Assembly (NCBI GenBank): GCA_942493385.1
Contig: OW818699.1
Location: 2,232,001-2,296,000 of the forward strand
DNA from: UBA8389 sp942493385
GTDB lineage: Bacteria > Bacteroidota > Bacteroidia > Bacteroidales > UBA1402
Direction: 5' to 3'
Length of the DNA: 64,000 nt
Shown here: positions 35,464 to 44,276 of the stretch, piece after piece
Layout of the letters: each line of letters opens with the position of its first letter
Numbering within the stretch: position 1 is the first letter of the stretch
Notes under the pieces: generated by a model
What the model was told of the DNA's origin: nothing
Databases searched by the model: none
What the model saw: the letters and a program-made list of their open reading frames with translations, nothing else
Translations under genes and position numbers: made by a program

Positions 35464-36132
35464 CTAACGAACAGACTGAATGATGGCCAGCGTACTGCGA
35501 CAAAGATCCGCAATCTTGCTCCATTCCTTAGCGGCGATCACATCGGCAGGAAACAAGTTTGAACCCATTCCCACACACGTCACACCAGCCTTGATCCAGA
35601 CAGAAAGGTTCTCTTCAGTCGGTTCAACAGCACCAGTCACCATCAGCATGGCCCAAGGCATAGGCCCTTTGACGTTCTTTACGAACGAAGGACCACCCAC
35701 GTTGCCAGCCGGGAAAATCTTGCACAAGTCGCAACCAGCTTCCTGAGCGAAACCAATTTCCGAAACCGATCCGCAACCTGGGCTGTAAGGCACCAAGCGA
35801 CGGTTACAAATCTTGGCCACTTCCGGATTGAAAAGCGGACCCACCACGAAATTGGCACCAAGTTGCAGGTAAAGCGCAGCCGTAGCCGGATCCACGATGG
35901 AACCGATGCCCATGATCATCTCCGGGCATTCCTTGGCAGCAAACTTGACCACTTCGGCAAAGACTTCATGAGCGAAATCGCCGCGGTTGGTAAACTCAAA
36001 CGTGCGGACACCGCCGTCGTAACAAGCCTTTACTACATTTTTGGCCACTTCCGCATCCTTGTGATAGAAAACGGGTACCATGCCGGTTTTAGACATCGCT
36101 GTCAAAACCTGAATCTTATTGAATTTTGCCAT
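35464..36132 (-). CDS. eda: 2-keto-3-deoxy-6-phosphogluconate aldolase
   Basis: 222 residues. KDPG/KHG aldolase barrel: MGIGSIVDPATAALYLQLGANFVV, Schiff-base lysine in CKIFPAGNVGGPSFVK, VGMGSNLFP. It splits KDPG to pyruvate and glyceraldehyde-3-phosphate. It follows kdgK by 11 bases and is the last metabolic step of the uronate path. Confidence 0.94.
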   Translation of the reverse strand: MAKFNKIQVLTAMSKTGMVPVFYHKDAEVAKNVVKACYDGGVRTFEFTNRGDFAHEVFAEVVKFAAKECPEMIMGIGSIVDPATAALYLQLGANFVVGPLFNPEVAKICNRRLVPYSPGCGSVSEIGFAQEAGCDLCKIFPAGNVGGPSFVKNVKGPMPWAMLMVTGAVEPTEENLSVWIKAGVTCVGMGSNLFPADVIAAKEWSKIADLCRSTLAIIQSVR

Positions 36133-36143
36133 TCTTTTGAATA

Positions 36144-37187
36144 TTAACGAGATACACGACCTGAAGCGTCACCGCCCATGAGTTTTTCCACTTCTTCCAC
36201 GGTTACCAAATTGAAGTCGCCGTAGATGGTGTGTTTCAGACAAGAAGCTGCCACTGCAAATTCCAGCGCTTTTTGATCGTTTGTGGTATACGTGAGCAAA
36301 CCATAGATCAAACCACCCATAAAGGAGTCACCGCCACCGACACGATCCACAATGTGGGTGATGTCGTATCGTTTGGACGAATACAATTTGCCTTCGGAGT
36401 ACAGAACACCCCCCCAGGTATTGTGGTTGGCATTGATGGAACCACGCAACGTGACAATCACTTTCTTAGCACGGGGGAAACGCTTCATCAGCTGTGTGCA
36501 AACGGATTCGAATGCAGCTGAGTCAACATCACCACCTGTATGCGCCACTTCAAAACCCTCAGGCTTGATTCCGAACACCATGTCGGCGTCTTCTTCGTTG
36601 CCCAGAATAATGTCACAACCCTCTACCAACGCTGGCATCACTTCCGAAGCCTTTTTACCGTATTTCCACAAGTTCTTACGGAAATTCAAATCGGTCGAAA
36701 CTGTGATGCCCATTTCGTTGCAAGCCTTGATGGCTTCCAGACAAGCATCTGCCGCTCCCTGCGATAGGGCAGGCGTGATACCGGTCCAATGGAACCAGTC
36801 CGCACCTTTCAGCACTTCCTTCCAATTGATCATTCCCGGCTGAATGTCTGCGATGGCAGCATGGGCACGGTCGTAGACCACCTTGCTGGCACGTGCTACG
36901 GCACCGGTTTCTAGAAAATAAATTCCAAGACGTTCACCACCAAAAATGACGTTTCGGGTAGAAACGCCATACTTGTGCAGGTTCATCAGACAAGACTGTG
37001 CAATGTCATTTTTGGGCATACGGGTTACGAATTCAGCATCCAAGCCATAATTGGCCAATGAAACGGCTACGTTTGCCTCACCACCACCAAAAGTGGCCGT
37101 AAAGGACGATGCCTGGCTGAAACGTTCAAACCCTGGGGTTGCTAAGCGGAGCATAATTTCTCCGAAAGTGACAACTTTTTTACTCAT
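36144..37187 (-). CDS. kdgK: 2-keto-3-deoxygluconate kinase (PfkB family)
   Basis: 347 residues. PfkB sugar kinase: TFGEIMLRLATPG, GGEANVAVSLANYG, DLNFRKNLW, and the DRVGGGDSFMGGLIYGLL catalytic motif. With an aldolase downstream and UxaC upstream this should phosphorylate 2-keto-3-deoxygluconate. Confidence 0.92.
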   Translation of the reverse strand: MSKKVVTFGEIMLRLATPGFERFSQASSFTATFGGGEANVAVSLANYGLDAEFVTRMPKNDIAQSCLMNLHKYGVSTRNVIFGGERLGIYFLETGAVARASKVVYDRAHAAIADIQPGMINWKEVLKGADWFHWTGITPALSQGAADACLEAIKACNEMGITVSTDLNFRKNLWKYGKKASEVMPALVEGCDIILGNEEDADMVFGIKPEGFEVAHTGGDVDSAAFESVCTQLMKRFPRAKKVIVTLRGSINANHNTWGGVLYSEGKLYSSKRYDITHIVDRVGGGDSFMGGLIYGLLTYTTNDQKALEFAVAASCLKHTIYGDFNLVTVEEVEKLMGGDASGRVSR

Positions 37188-37297
37188 AAGAATTGTTAAA
37201 GGTTCATTGAAAATCTATTTGCGCTGCAAAATAACACAAAAAATGTGAATATTTTTGGTAAAATTGTAACGCAAATAGGGTGGTATTTTGACAAATC

Positions 37298-38704
37298 CTA
37301 AAATTTGAAAAAATCCTTCGCGTTATAATAAGACACGTTTTCCACCATCTTTCCAAGGAATTCCATTTCACTCGCAGGAATTTCACCGTTCACCACATCC
37401 GTACCGATCAAGTTGCACATGATGCGACGGAAATATTCGTGACGCGGGTAGGAGAGGAAGCTTCGCGAGTCCGTAAGCATGCCTACGAAACGGCTCAACA
37501 AACCTAGCGACGAAAGCGAATTCATCTGCGCCTGCATTCCAAATTTCTGATCGAGGAACCACCAACCGGAACCGAATTGAATCTTTCCTGCCACCGAACC
37601 GTCTTGGAAATTACCAATCATGGTTGATATCAGATCGTTGTCGCGCGGATTCAAGTTATAGATGATGGTCTTGGCCAGCAAGTTGTTCGTATCCAGACGG
37701 TTCAGGAACTTGCTCATCTGTTTGGCAATGGTGAAATCGCCAATGGAGTCGAAGCCTGTATCCGGACCGAGTTTGGCAAACAAACGGCTGTTGTTGTCAC
37801 GAATGGCACCGAAATGAAACTGCTGTGTCCAACCTTTCTTGCAGTCCATGATGGCGAATTCAACCATCATTGCAGACTTGAATTGAAGGATTTCCTGCTT
37901 GGTCAATTGGGTTCCGCCATAAACCTTATTGAAAATGGCGTCGATTTCAGCCTGCGTATAGTCTTCGGCATAGAATTCCTCGATACCGTGGTCGCTCAGT
38001 TTGCAACCTACGGAAGCGAAGAAATCGTGGCGAACCTGCAGTGCATCAATAACATCCGAATACTTGGAAATGGTTACTCCAGATACTTCAGACAGCTTTT
38101 CGATGTAAGCCCTGAAATTGGCTGGAACATCAACCGCCATGGCCTTGTCAGGACGCCAAGTCGGAAGAACTTTGGTTTCAAAACCTTCCTGTTTCAACGA
38201 TAAATGATGTTCCAAGCTGTCGATGGGGTCATCGGTGGTGCAAAGAGCTTCTACCTTATATTTTTTGAGCAAGCCACGGGCGGAAAACTCTGGCGTACGC
38301 AGTTTGGCGGTGCATTCGTCAAAGATTTCACGGGCGGTATCGGGTCTCAGGATTTTATCAACGCCAAAAGCGGTTTTCAACTCCAGGTGGGTCCAATGAT
38401 ACAGCGGGTTGCGCATGGTATAGGGCACGGTGTCAGCCCATTTTTCGAACTTTTCCCAGTCGGAAGTGTCCTTGCCGGTGCAGAACCGTTCGTCAATACC
38501 GTTGGTGCGCATGGCACGCCATTTATAATGGTCACCTTCCAGCCAAATCTGACCCAAGTTGTCGAACTTACGGTCCTTTGCGATGAATTCAGGGTTCAAA
38601 TGACAGTGGTAGTCAATGATGGGCAGACCAGCTGCATGTTGGTGATAAAGTTGTTGGGATACTTCATTGTCGAGCATGAAGTTCTCATCCATGAATTGTT
38701 TCAT
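37298..38704 (-). CDS. uxaC: Glucuronate isomerase
   Basis: 468 residues. Uronate isomerase of the amidohydrolase superfamily: DYHCHLNPEFIAKDRKF (metal site HCH), LCTTDDPIDSLEHH, QFHFGAIRDNNSRLF, SYPRHEYFRRIMCNLIG. It turns glucuronate to fructuronate and galacturonate to tagaturonate. It lies 30 bases after uxaE. Confidence 0.96.
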   Translation of the reverse strand: MKQFMDENFMLDNEVSQQLYHQHAAGLPIIDYHCHLNPEFIAKDRKFDNLGQIWLEGDHYKWRAMRTNGIDERFCTGKDTSDWEKFEKWADTVPYTMRNPLYHWTHLELKTAFGVDKILRPDTAREIFDECTAKLRTPEFSARGLLKKYKVEALCTTDDPIDSLEHHLSLKQEGFETKVLPTWRPDKAMAVDVPANFRAYIEKLSEVSGVTISKYSDVIDALQVRHDFFASVGCKLSDHGIEEFYAEDYTQAEIDAIFNKVYGGTQLTKQEILQFKSAMMVEFAIMDCKKGWTQQFHFGAIRDNNSRLFAKLGPDTGFDSIGDFTIAKQMSKFLNRLDTNNLLAKTIIYNLNPRDNDLISTMIGNFQDGSVAGKIQFGSGWWFLDQKFGMQAQMNSLSSLGLLSRFVGMLTDSRSFLSYPRHEYFRRIMCNLIGTDVVNGEIPASEMEFLGKMVENVSYYNAKDFFKF

Positions 38705-38734
38705 GATTCCTTTTAAAATTTGTGAATATAAAAA

Positions 38735-39982
38735 TTATAGATTGAAAATCCGTTTGAAATGGCGTTCGTAAATGTTTTCTTCCACGCAAGCGCCAATGAT
38801 GTCGGCGTATTTTTCCAACAGTGCGTAGTAAACCGGACCTTGTTCGGCGGCCAATTTATAGGATACATGAATTAGCTGACGGAAATTGACGTTGTAATCC
38901 GGATTGGATTGAATGTGTGTCAACGTATTCACGTATTTTTCACTGCTCCAAGCCTGAACTTCGGCAGGGGTAGGCAATTTGGACATGTCAATGTCGATGA
39001 CATCGGCATAAGGTCCGCAAAGTTCTTCCTTGCGACCCAGTGCATCCACATAAATGCTCTTGGCAAGTTCCAACGCTTCACCACCAGCCTTAGCAAGCCC
39101 AATCACTTCTTCCAACCAAGTTGTTCCGGCTGTTTTCAGGTGCAGACCTTTGTCGTGTTTCTTAATCACTTCAGCCATAATGGGATAGATGGAGAATTTG
39201 TCGCTTCCAGAATGGATGCTCAGTTTCAGTTCTTTGGGCAAACCGAATTCCTTGACGGCATAGTCAATGACCAAAACGTCTTCTTCGAATTCTTTGGCGA
39301 ATTGCTTCAAATCTCCGCGATAATCAACGCCCTTGTTGAAACGGCCGGTGAACTTAGGAGCAATAGTCTGTGCAGGTACACCCTTGTTGGCCAACATTTT
39401 AAGGATAAAGAGCATATCGATTGGTGTTTGCGGGCTTTCCACTTCGTCCATCGAAACTTCCGTAATAAAATTGCCGGCGCCTTTTTTGCTGACAAGGAAT
39501 TTATAGATTTCTGCAGCCTGCGAAGTAGCAGCCAAGAATTTGCCAGCGATGTTTTCCAACACGGCTTCCGTCACGTGCATGGGATGATCCATGCCAGGAA
39601 TCTGCAATTCACCCATGTATTTGGCGCAAGAGGTTACAAAGGCCCCAATTTCTTCGGGACTGCTTTCTTTGCCGATGTATGCGGCAACGTCGAGGGTAAA
39701 GAAATCCGAGCAATCCACAAAAGGTGCTACGGTGTTCATATTGATGTGGTCGGCGTCAACAAAATATTTTCCGGTGAAACCCAGTGCCTTAACAGCAGCA
39801 TCGGCTTCCTGACGGACATCGGTGGGTACGGTGTGTACCAATTGGTGTTCCCGGTTGGACTTGTTCCAAACTGGGCTTATGCTCAAACCCTTTTCGTTTG
39901 CTTTCATGATAGCCCTCAGTTGTGCTTCACCCTGATGTGAAAAACGGTCACCGATACCGATACTTAATTTTTCCAGTTGCAT
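38735..39982 (-). CDS. uxaE: Tagaturonate epimerase-like protein (UxaE)
   Basis: 415 residues. Matches the UxaE family: GIGDRFSHQGEAQLRAI, VDADHINMN, the triad region TEVSMDEVESPQTP, KLSIHSGSDKFSIYP, HLKTAGTTW and NVNFRQLIHVSY. The family epimerises tagaturonate and fructuronate. Here there is no UxuA/UxuB, so the enzyme may run toward tagaturonate, letting glucuronate enter the altronate branch. First gene of the minus-strand operon. Assigned from remembered family motifs, without a search. Confidence 0.8.
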   Translation of the reverse strand: MQLEKLSIGIGDRFSHQGEAQLRAIMKANEKGLSISPVWNKSNREHQLVHTVPTDVRQEADAAVKALGFTGKYFVDADHINMNTVAPFVDCSDFFTLDVAAYIGKESSPEEIGAFVTSCAKYMGELQIPGMDHPMHVTEAVLENIAGKFLAATSQAAEIYKFLVSKKGAGNFITEVSMDEVESPQTPIDMLFILKMLANKGVPAQTIAPKFTGRFNKGVDYRGDLKQFAKEFEEDVLVIDYAVKEFGLPKELKLSIHSGSDKFSIYPIMAEVIKKHDKGLHLKTAGTTWLEEVIGLAKAGGEALELAKSIYVDALGRKEELCGPYADVIDIDMSKLPTPAEVQAWSSEKYVNTLTHIQSNPDYNVNFRQLIHVSYKLAAEQGPVYYALLEKYADIIGACVEENIYERHFKRIFNL

Positions 39983-40160
39983 AATTCTTCGATTTAAAGT
40001 TATTATTCGTAAAATGATTAGATGTTTTTTATTGTTCTACAAGGATAGTCATTTTTTAATTTTCCTAGAGCGGTACGATCAAACTATTTTGTGTAATAAT
40101 TGGTATATTTAGTTGAAAAAATGCTACTAAGGCTGCTTTCCAACCTTCTCGAAATCCTGA

Positions 40161-40180
40161 TAGCATCCCATAAGATGCTA
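40161..40180. promoter_or_regulatory. Candidate operator in the uronate locus
   Basis: TAGCATC-CCATAA-GATGCTA, a perfect seven-base inverted repeat midway between the two promoters. Its place suits a regulator controlling both operons. No regulator gene for the locus is present in the window. Confidence 0.4.
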
Positions 40181-40252
40181 ATAAACAGATAATTTAGGCT
40201 GTTTGCGTGCAATTACGCTTTTTAATGACTTTTTGATCAGACTTCGACCAGT

Positions 40253-40283
40253 TTTTCATTTTAACGAATTGTCCTTATCTTTG
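40253..40283 (+). promoter_or_regulatory. Candidate uxaBA promoter
   Basis: TTTT (40253-40256), 19 bases, TATCTTTG (40276-40283): a near-consensus Bacteroidota promoter. It leaves a leader of about 55 bases before uxaB. Confidence 0.6.
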
Positions 40284-40343
40284 TTCTCGGTTTCAGTAGG
40301 AATGCATTGATTATCAATTAGTTAACATTATTTATCAAATCAA

Positions 40344-41780
40344 ATGGAAATTTTGAACAGAAAGACAGTTCAGGCAAAAATTCGTCCTGAACGCATCATT
40401 CAGTTCGGTGAAGGAGGCTTTTTACGTGCCTTCGTAGACTGGATCGTTTACAACATGAATGAAAAGACCGATTTCAACAGCAGCATCGTTGTTGTTCAAC
40501 CCATCGAACACGGCTTGATTGACATGCTGAACACTCAGGATGGTCTTTACCACCTCAACCTGCAGGGCATCCAAAACGATCAGCCCGTGGACAGCATTCA
40601 GCTCATCGATGTCATCAGCAGGGGCCTGAATCCCTACAAGCATTTTGACGACTACCTCCAGTTGGCTGAAAATCCCGACATGCGTTTCATCGTTTCCAAC
40701 ACCACCGAAGCCGGTATCGCTTTCGACCCCAATTGCAAGCTCACCGACGCTCCAGCCAAATCCTATCCGGGCAAACTGACCCAGTTACTTTACCACCGTT
40801 TCAAGACCTTCAACGGCGCCGCCGACAAAGGCTTTATCATTTTCCCTTGCGAACTCATTTTCCACAACGGCCAGATGCTGAAAAAATGCATCCACAAATA
40901 CATCAAACACTGGGAACTCGGAGAAGACTTCCTGAATTGGTTCGACCACTCCTGCGGCGTTTACAGCACCCTGGTAGACCGCATCGTGCCCGGTTACCCC
41001 AAAGATACCATCGATCAAATCCTGGCCAAGATCCAACTGGACGACAAGCTGGTTGTCAAGGGTGAGATCTTCCATTTATGGGTCATCGAAGCGCCTGAAT
41101 CGGTTGCCAAAGAATTCCCGGCAGACAAAGCAGGTCTGAACGTTTTGTTCGTACCCAGCGAAAAACCCTACCACGAACGCAAAGTAACCATGCTCAACGG
41201 CCCCCACACCGTCATGGCACCAGTCGGTTACCTTTCCGGTCTCAACACTGTGTCCGAAATCCTTGGCCACGATGTCCTCGGCCCATTCGTCACCAAAGTG
41301 ATGTTCACCGAACTGATGGAAACCCTTGATCTACCCAAGGCTGAACTCGAAAAATTCGGAAAAGCAGTCCTTGATCGTTTCCGCAACCCCTTCGTGAACC
41401 ACTACGTCACCAGCATCATGCTGAACAGCTTCCCCAAATTCAAAACACGCGACCTGCCCGGTTTGAAAACCTACCTCGAACGCAAAGGCGAATTGCCCAA
41501 AGGCATCGTCCTAGGTTTGGCTGCCATGTGTACCTATTATAAAGGTGGCAAACGCGGAAAAGACGAAATCTCCCTGAACGACGAACAGCAAATCATCAAC
41601 CTGTTGGCCGAACTCTGGGGCACCGAAGACACCATGACCGTAGCCGAAGGCGTACTCGATGCCGAATTCATCTGGGGCGAAGACCTGAACCTGCTTCCAG
41701 GCCTCACTCAAGCTCTGAAGGACAACCTCGACGCCATTCGCGACAACGGCATGTTGGCCACGGTAAAGAGCATTCTTTAA
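40344..41780 (+). CDS. uxaB: Tagaturonate reductase
   Basis: 478 residues. Mannitol-dehydrogenase family: RIIQFGEGGFLRAFVDWI (NAD loop), FIVSNTTEAGIAF, IFPCELIFHNGQ, KVTMLNGPHTVMAPVGYL (catalytic lysine region of the KxxxxNxxH type), RFRNPFVNHYVTSIMLN. It reduces tagaturonate to altronate with NADH. It is three bases before uxaA. Confidence 0.95.
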   Translation: MEILNRKTVQAKIRPERIIQFGEGGFLRAFVDWIVYNMNEKTDFNSSIVVVQPIEHGLIDMLNTQDGLYHLNLQGIQNDQPVDSIQLIDVISRGLNPYKHFDDYLQLAENPDMRFIVSNTTEAGIAFDPNCKLTDAPAKSYPGKLTQLLYHRFKTFNGAADKGFIIFPCELIFHNGQMLKKCIHKYIKHWELGEDFLNWFDHSCGVYSTLVDRIVPGYPKDTIDQILAKIQLDDKLVVKGEIFHLWVIEAPESVAKEFPADKAGLNVLFVPSEKPYHERKVTMLNGPHTVMAPVGYLSGLNTVSEILGHDVLGPFVTKVMFTELMETLDLPKAELEKFGKAVLDRFRNPFVNHYVTSIMLNSFPKFKTRDLPGLKTYLERKGELPKGIVLGLAAMCTYYKGGKRGKDEISLNDEQQIINLLAELWGTEDTMTVAEGVLDAEFIWGEDLNLLPGLTQALKDNLDAIRDNGMLATVKSIL

Positions 41781-41783
41781 GCC

Positions 41784-43277
41784 ATGGAAGCACTTTCCTT
41801 CCTTAAAATCAACCCCGCTGACAACGTCGTCGTAGTTCTTGAGGATCTTGCACTTGGTCAGGAAATCAACGTGGATGGCTTGGTCATCACCGTTTCCGAA
41901 GACATCCCTGCAGGCCACAAGCTCGCTTTGAAAGACTTTGCCGAGGGCGAACACGTCATCAAATACGGCTATCCCATCGGGCATGCCCGTTTTGCCATAG
42001 CCAAAGGCTCCTGGATCAACGAAAAGAACATCAAGACCAACCTGGATGGCGTCCTTGATTACACCTACGAACCTTCTTTGACGTATCCTTCGGTGCCCAT
42101 ACGCAATCTCACATTCAATGGTTTCCGCCGTGCCAATGGTGAAGTTGGTATCCGCAACGAAATTTGGATCATACCGACAGTTGGTTGCGTCAACGGCATC
42201 GTTCAGCAATTGGCTTCTTCACTTCGCATGGAAACTTTCTCCAAGGGCGTGGATGCCATCGTCCATTTCCCCCACAACTACGGTTGTTCCCAACTGGGCG
42301 ACGATCATGCCAATACCCGCCAAATTCTCCTCGATATGGTGAAGCATCCCAATGCCGGTGGTGTCCTCGTCGTCGGCCTCGGTTGCGAAAACAACCAGAT
42401 CAGTGTCTTCCAAGAAATGCTCGGCGATTTCGATTCCAGCCGCATCAAGTTCATGGAAACCCAAAAAGTCATGGATGAACTCGAAGAAGGTCTTTCTTTG
42501 CTTCGTGAAATCTATTCCGTCGTTTCAACGGACGAACGCGTAGACTGTTCGGTGAGCGAACTCAAGATCGGCCTAAAATGCGGCGGTTCCGACGGTTTCT
42601 CCGGCATCACTGCCAATCCGATGCTCGGCGTCTTCTCCGATTTCCTAATCGCCCAAGGCGGAACCACCATTCTAACGGAAGTCCCCGAAATGTTCGGTGC
42701 CGAAACCATCCTGATGAACCGCGCTCAAGATCGATCCGTTTTTGACAAGACCGTTTACTTGATCAACGATTTCAAGGAATACTTCATCAAAAACGAACAA
42801 CCCATCTACGAAAATCCCTCCCCAGGCAACAAAGCCGGCGGTATTTCCACCCTCGAAGAAAAGTCTCTGGGCTGTACCCAAAAATGTGGTCTCTCCGTGG
42901 TACGTGATGTTCTTACCTATGGTGAACGCATTCGCACGAAAGGTCTGAACCTCCTTTCTGCTCCCGGAAACGACCTCGTCGCCGCAACCGCTTTGGGCGC
43001 TGCCGGCTGCCAGATGGTACTCTTCACCACCGGCCGCGGCACTCCCTTCGGAAGCTTCGTCCCCACCATGAAGATCTCCACCAACACCCCGCTGTTCGAA
43101 AACAAACCAGGTTGGATCGACTTCAATGCCGGCACCATCGTCCAAGGCGAATCCATGGAAGCTGCTGCTGAACGCTTCACAGCTTACTTGATTGAAGTCG
43201 CTTCTGGATTGCAGGTCAACAACGAAAAGAAAGGTTACCGCGAAATTTCGATTTTCAAAACTGGTGTAACGCTGTAA
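41784..43277 (+). CDS. uxaA: Altronate dehydratase
   Basis: 497 residues. SAF-domain N-terminus (about 1-95), then the D-altronate dehydratase core: IPTVGCVNGIVQQLA, HNYGCSQLGDD, VVGLGCENNQIS, LKCGGSDGFSGITANP, LGCTQKCG, TTGRGTPFGSFVPTMKI. It removes water from altronate to give 2-keto-3-deoxygluconate, the substrate of kdgK across the divide. Operon with uxaB. Confidence 0.96.
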   Translation: MEALSFLKINPADNVVVVLEDLALGQEINVDGLVITVSEDIPAGHKLALKDFAEGEHVIKYGYPIGHARFAIAKGSWINEKNIKTNLDGVLDYTYEPSLTYPSVPIRNLTFNGFRRANGEVGIRNEIWIIPTVGCVNGIVQQLASSLRMETFSKGVDAIVHFPHNYGCSQLGDDHANTRQILLDMVKHPNAGGVLVVGLGCENNQISVFQEMLGDFDSSRIKFMETQKVMDELEEGLSLLREIYSVVSTDERVDCSVSELKIGLKCGGSDGFSGITANPMLGVFSDFLIAQGGTTILTEVPEMFGAETILMNRAQDRSVFDKTVYLINDFKEYFIKNEQPIYENPSPGNKAGGISTLEEKSLGCTQKCGLSVVRDVLTYGERIRTKGLNLLSAPGNDLVAATALGAAGCQMVLFTTGRGTPFGSFVPTMKISTNTPLFENKPGWIDFNAGTIVQGESMEAAAERFTAYLIEVASGLQVNNEKKGYREISIFKTGVTL

Positions 43278-43294
43278 GTTTGTATCTTAGTGCC

Positions 43295-43837
43295 ATGGAA
43301 GAATTATTCCCATTGGTAAATGAACATGGAGACCTGATTGGCAAGGCTTCGAGAAAGCTCTGTCATTCAGGCTCTTTTCTCTTGCATCCAGTGGTTCATT
43401 TGCATGTTTTCAACTCCGCTGGACAGCTTTTTTTGCAGAAGCGCTCTATGTCGAAGGATATTCAACCTGGGATGTGGGACACGTCGGTGGGGGGGCATGT
43501 TGATTATGAAGAAACCCTTGGTATTGTGGATTGGGTGCTGCCTGCCTTACAACGTGAAGCGCGCGAAGAGCTTGGAATTGTTTGTTTTGATCCTGTATTC
43601 GTTTGTCGTTATTCCTTCCGATCTAAGTACGAATGTGAGCTGGTCCACACCTTTTTAACCATTTACGACGGCCCTTTGTCAGTCGATCCAGCCGAAATAT
43701 CCGAAGGCCGCTTTTGGGACCGTTCCGAAATCCTTGCCAACCTCGGCAAAGGCCTTTTTACTCCGAATTTCGAAGGCGAAATCAACCAAGTCCTGGATTT
43801 CCATTTGAAGCTCCTCGCTGCAAACAGCAGGAAATGA
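43295..43837 (+). CDS. Nudix hydrolase with altered Nudix box
   Basis: 180 residues from ATG 43295 (MEELFPLVNEHGDLIGKASR), as in the YfcD-like Nudix group. The Nudix box is GHVDYEE...REAREELGI, but 13 residues rather than seven separate the first Glu from the REAREEL helix, an extra stretch (TLGIVDWVLPALQ). The metal-binding glutamates are present. Substrate unknown; it is 17 bases after uxaA and may be co-transcribed. Confidence 0.88.
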   Translation: MEELFPLVNEHGDLIGKASRKLCHSGSFLLHPVVHLHVFNSAGQLFLQKRSMSKDIQPGMWDTSVGGHVDYEETLGIVDWVLPALQREAREELGIVCFDPVFVCRYSFRSKYECELVHTFLTIYDGPLSVDPAEISEGRFWDRSEILANLGKGLFTPNFEGEINQVLDFHLKLLAANSRK

Positions 43838-43896
43838 TCACCCGATTTCCAACAACATACACTTCAAGTACTACAACCTTTAAAAAGTGATTTCAT

Positions 43897-43953
43897 ATTA
43901 TCGATACCCCAAAAGCATTTAGGCCCTCTAATTGCTACTATTATAGCGATAAT
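43897..43953. repeat. 57-base palindromic repeat, copy 1
   Basis: Begins ATTATCG and ends CGATAAT, with inner TAGC/GCTA arms around a GCCCT centre. Differs from copies 2 and 3 by a few bases. Confidence 0.85.
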
Positions 43954-44052
43954 CTGCAGCCTTGCAGTAAGTTGGGTTTCAAATCAAAATTTTCTGGATT
44001 TCGTTTCTTGACTTACGCTTCAAGTCCTACAACCTTTAAAAAGAGATTTCAT

Positions 44053-44109
44053 ATTATCGTTACCCCAATAGCATTTAGGCCCTCTAATTGCTACTATTTT
44101 AGCGATAAT
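44053..44109. repeat. 57-base palindromic repeat, copy 2
   Basis: ATTATCGTTACC ... TAGCGATAAT; orientation is opposite to the copies at 63777 and 63929 when their unequal centres are compared. Confidence 0.85.
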
Positions 44110-44208
44110 CTGCAGCCTTGCAGTAAGTTGGGTTTCAAATCAAAATTTTCTGGATTTCGTTTCTTGACTTACGCTTCAAGTCCTACAACCTTTAAAAAGA
44201 GATTTCAT

Positions 44209-44265
44209 ATTATCGTTACCCCAATAGCATTTAGGCCCTCTAATTGCTACTATTTTAGCGATAAT
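44209..44265. repeat. 57-base palindromic repeat, copy 3
   Basis: As copy 2; here the flanks extend the inverted repeat to ATTTCATATTATCG / CGATAATATGAAAT, giving the longest outer arms of the array. It lies 12 bases past the helicase stop codon, so its transcript hairpin could act in 3' end formation. Confidence 0.85.
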
Positions 44266-44276
44266 ATGAAATGGGT

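Larger units (their letters stand above)
39983..40343. other. Divergent control region of the uronate locus
   Basis: 361 bases without a gene between uxaE and uxaB. It holds a plus-strand promoter (40253-40283), a dyad (40161-40180), and a minus-strand TATCCTTG (40040-40047), one base off the -7 consensus, which may start the uxaE operon. Confidence 0.6.
43862..44276. repeat. Tandem array of a 156-base unit with embedded palindromes
   Basis: A unit of exactly 156 bases is repeated 2.7 times (starts at 43862, 44018, 44174); copies 2 and 3 are nearly identical. Each holds a 57-base palindrome and a 99-base spacer that includes a CTGCA-GCCT-TGCAG hairpin. The period is a multiple of three, which creates an open reading frame of 102 residues that is not a real gene. 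This fills the 439-base gap between the Nudix gene and the helicase. Confidence 0.9.

Noticed and set aside
43862..44276. CRISPR array
   Set aside because: Units are 156 bases with identical spacers and no Cas genes; it is a tandem repeat.
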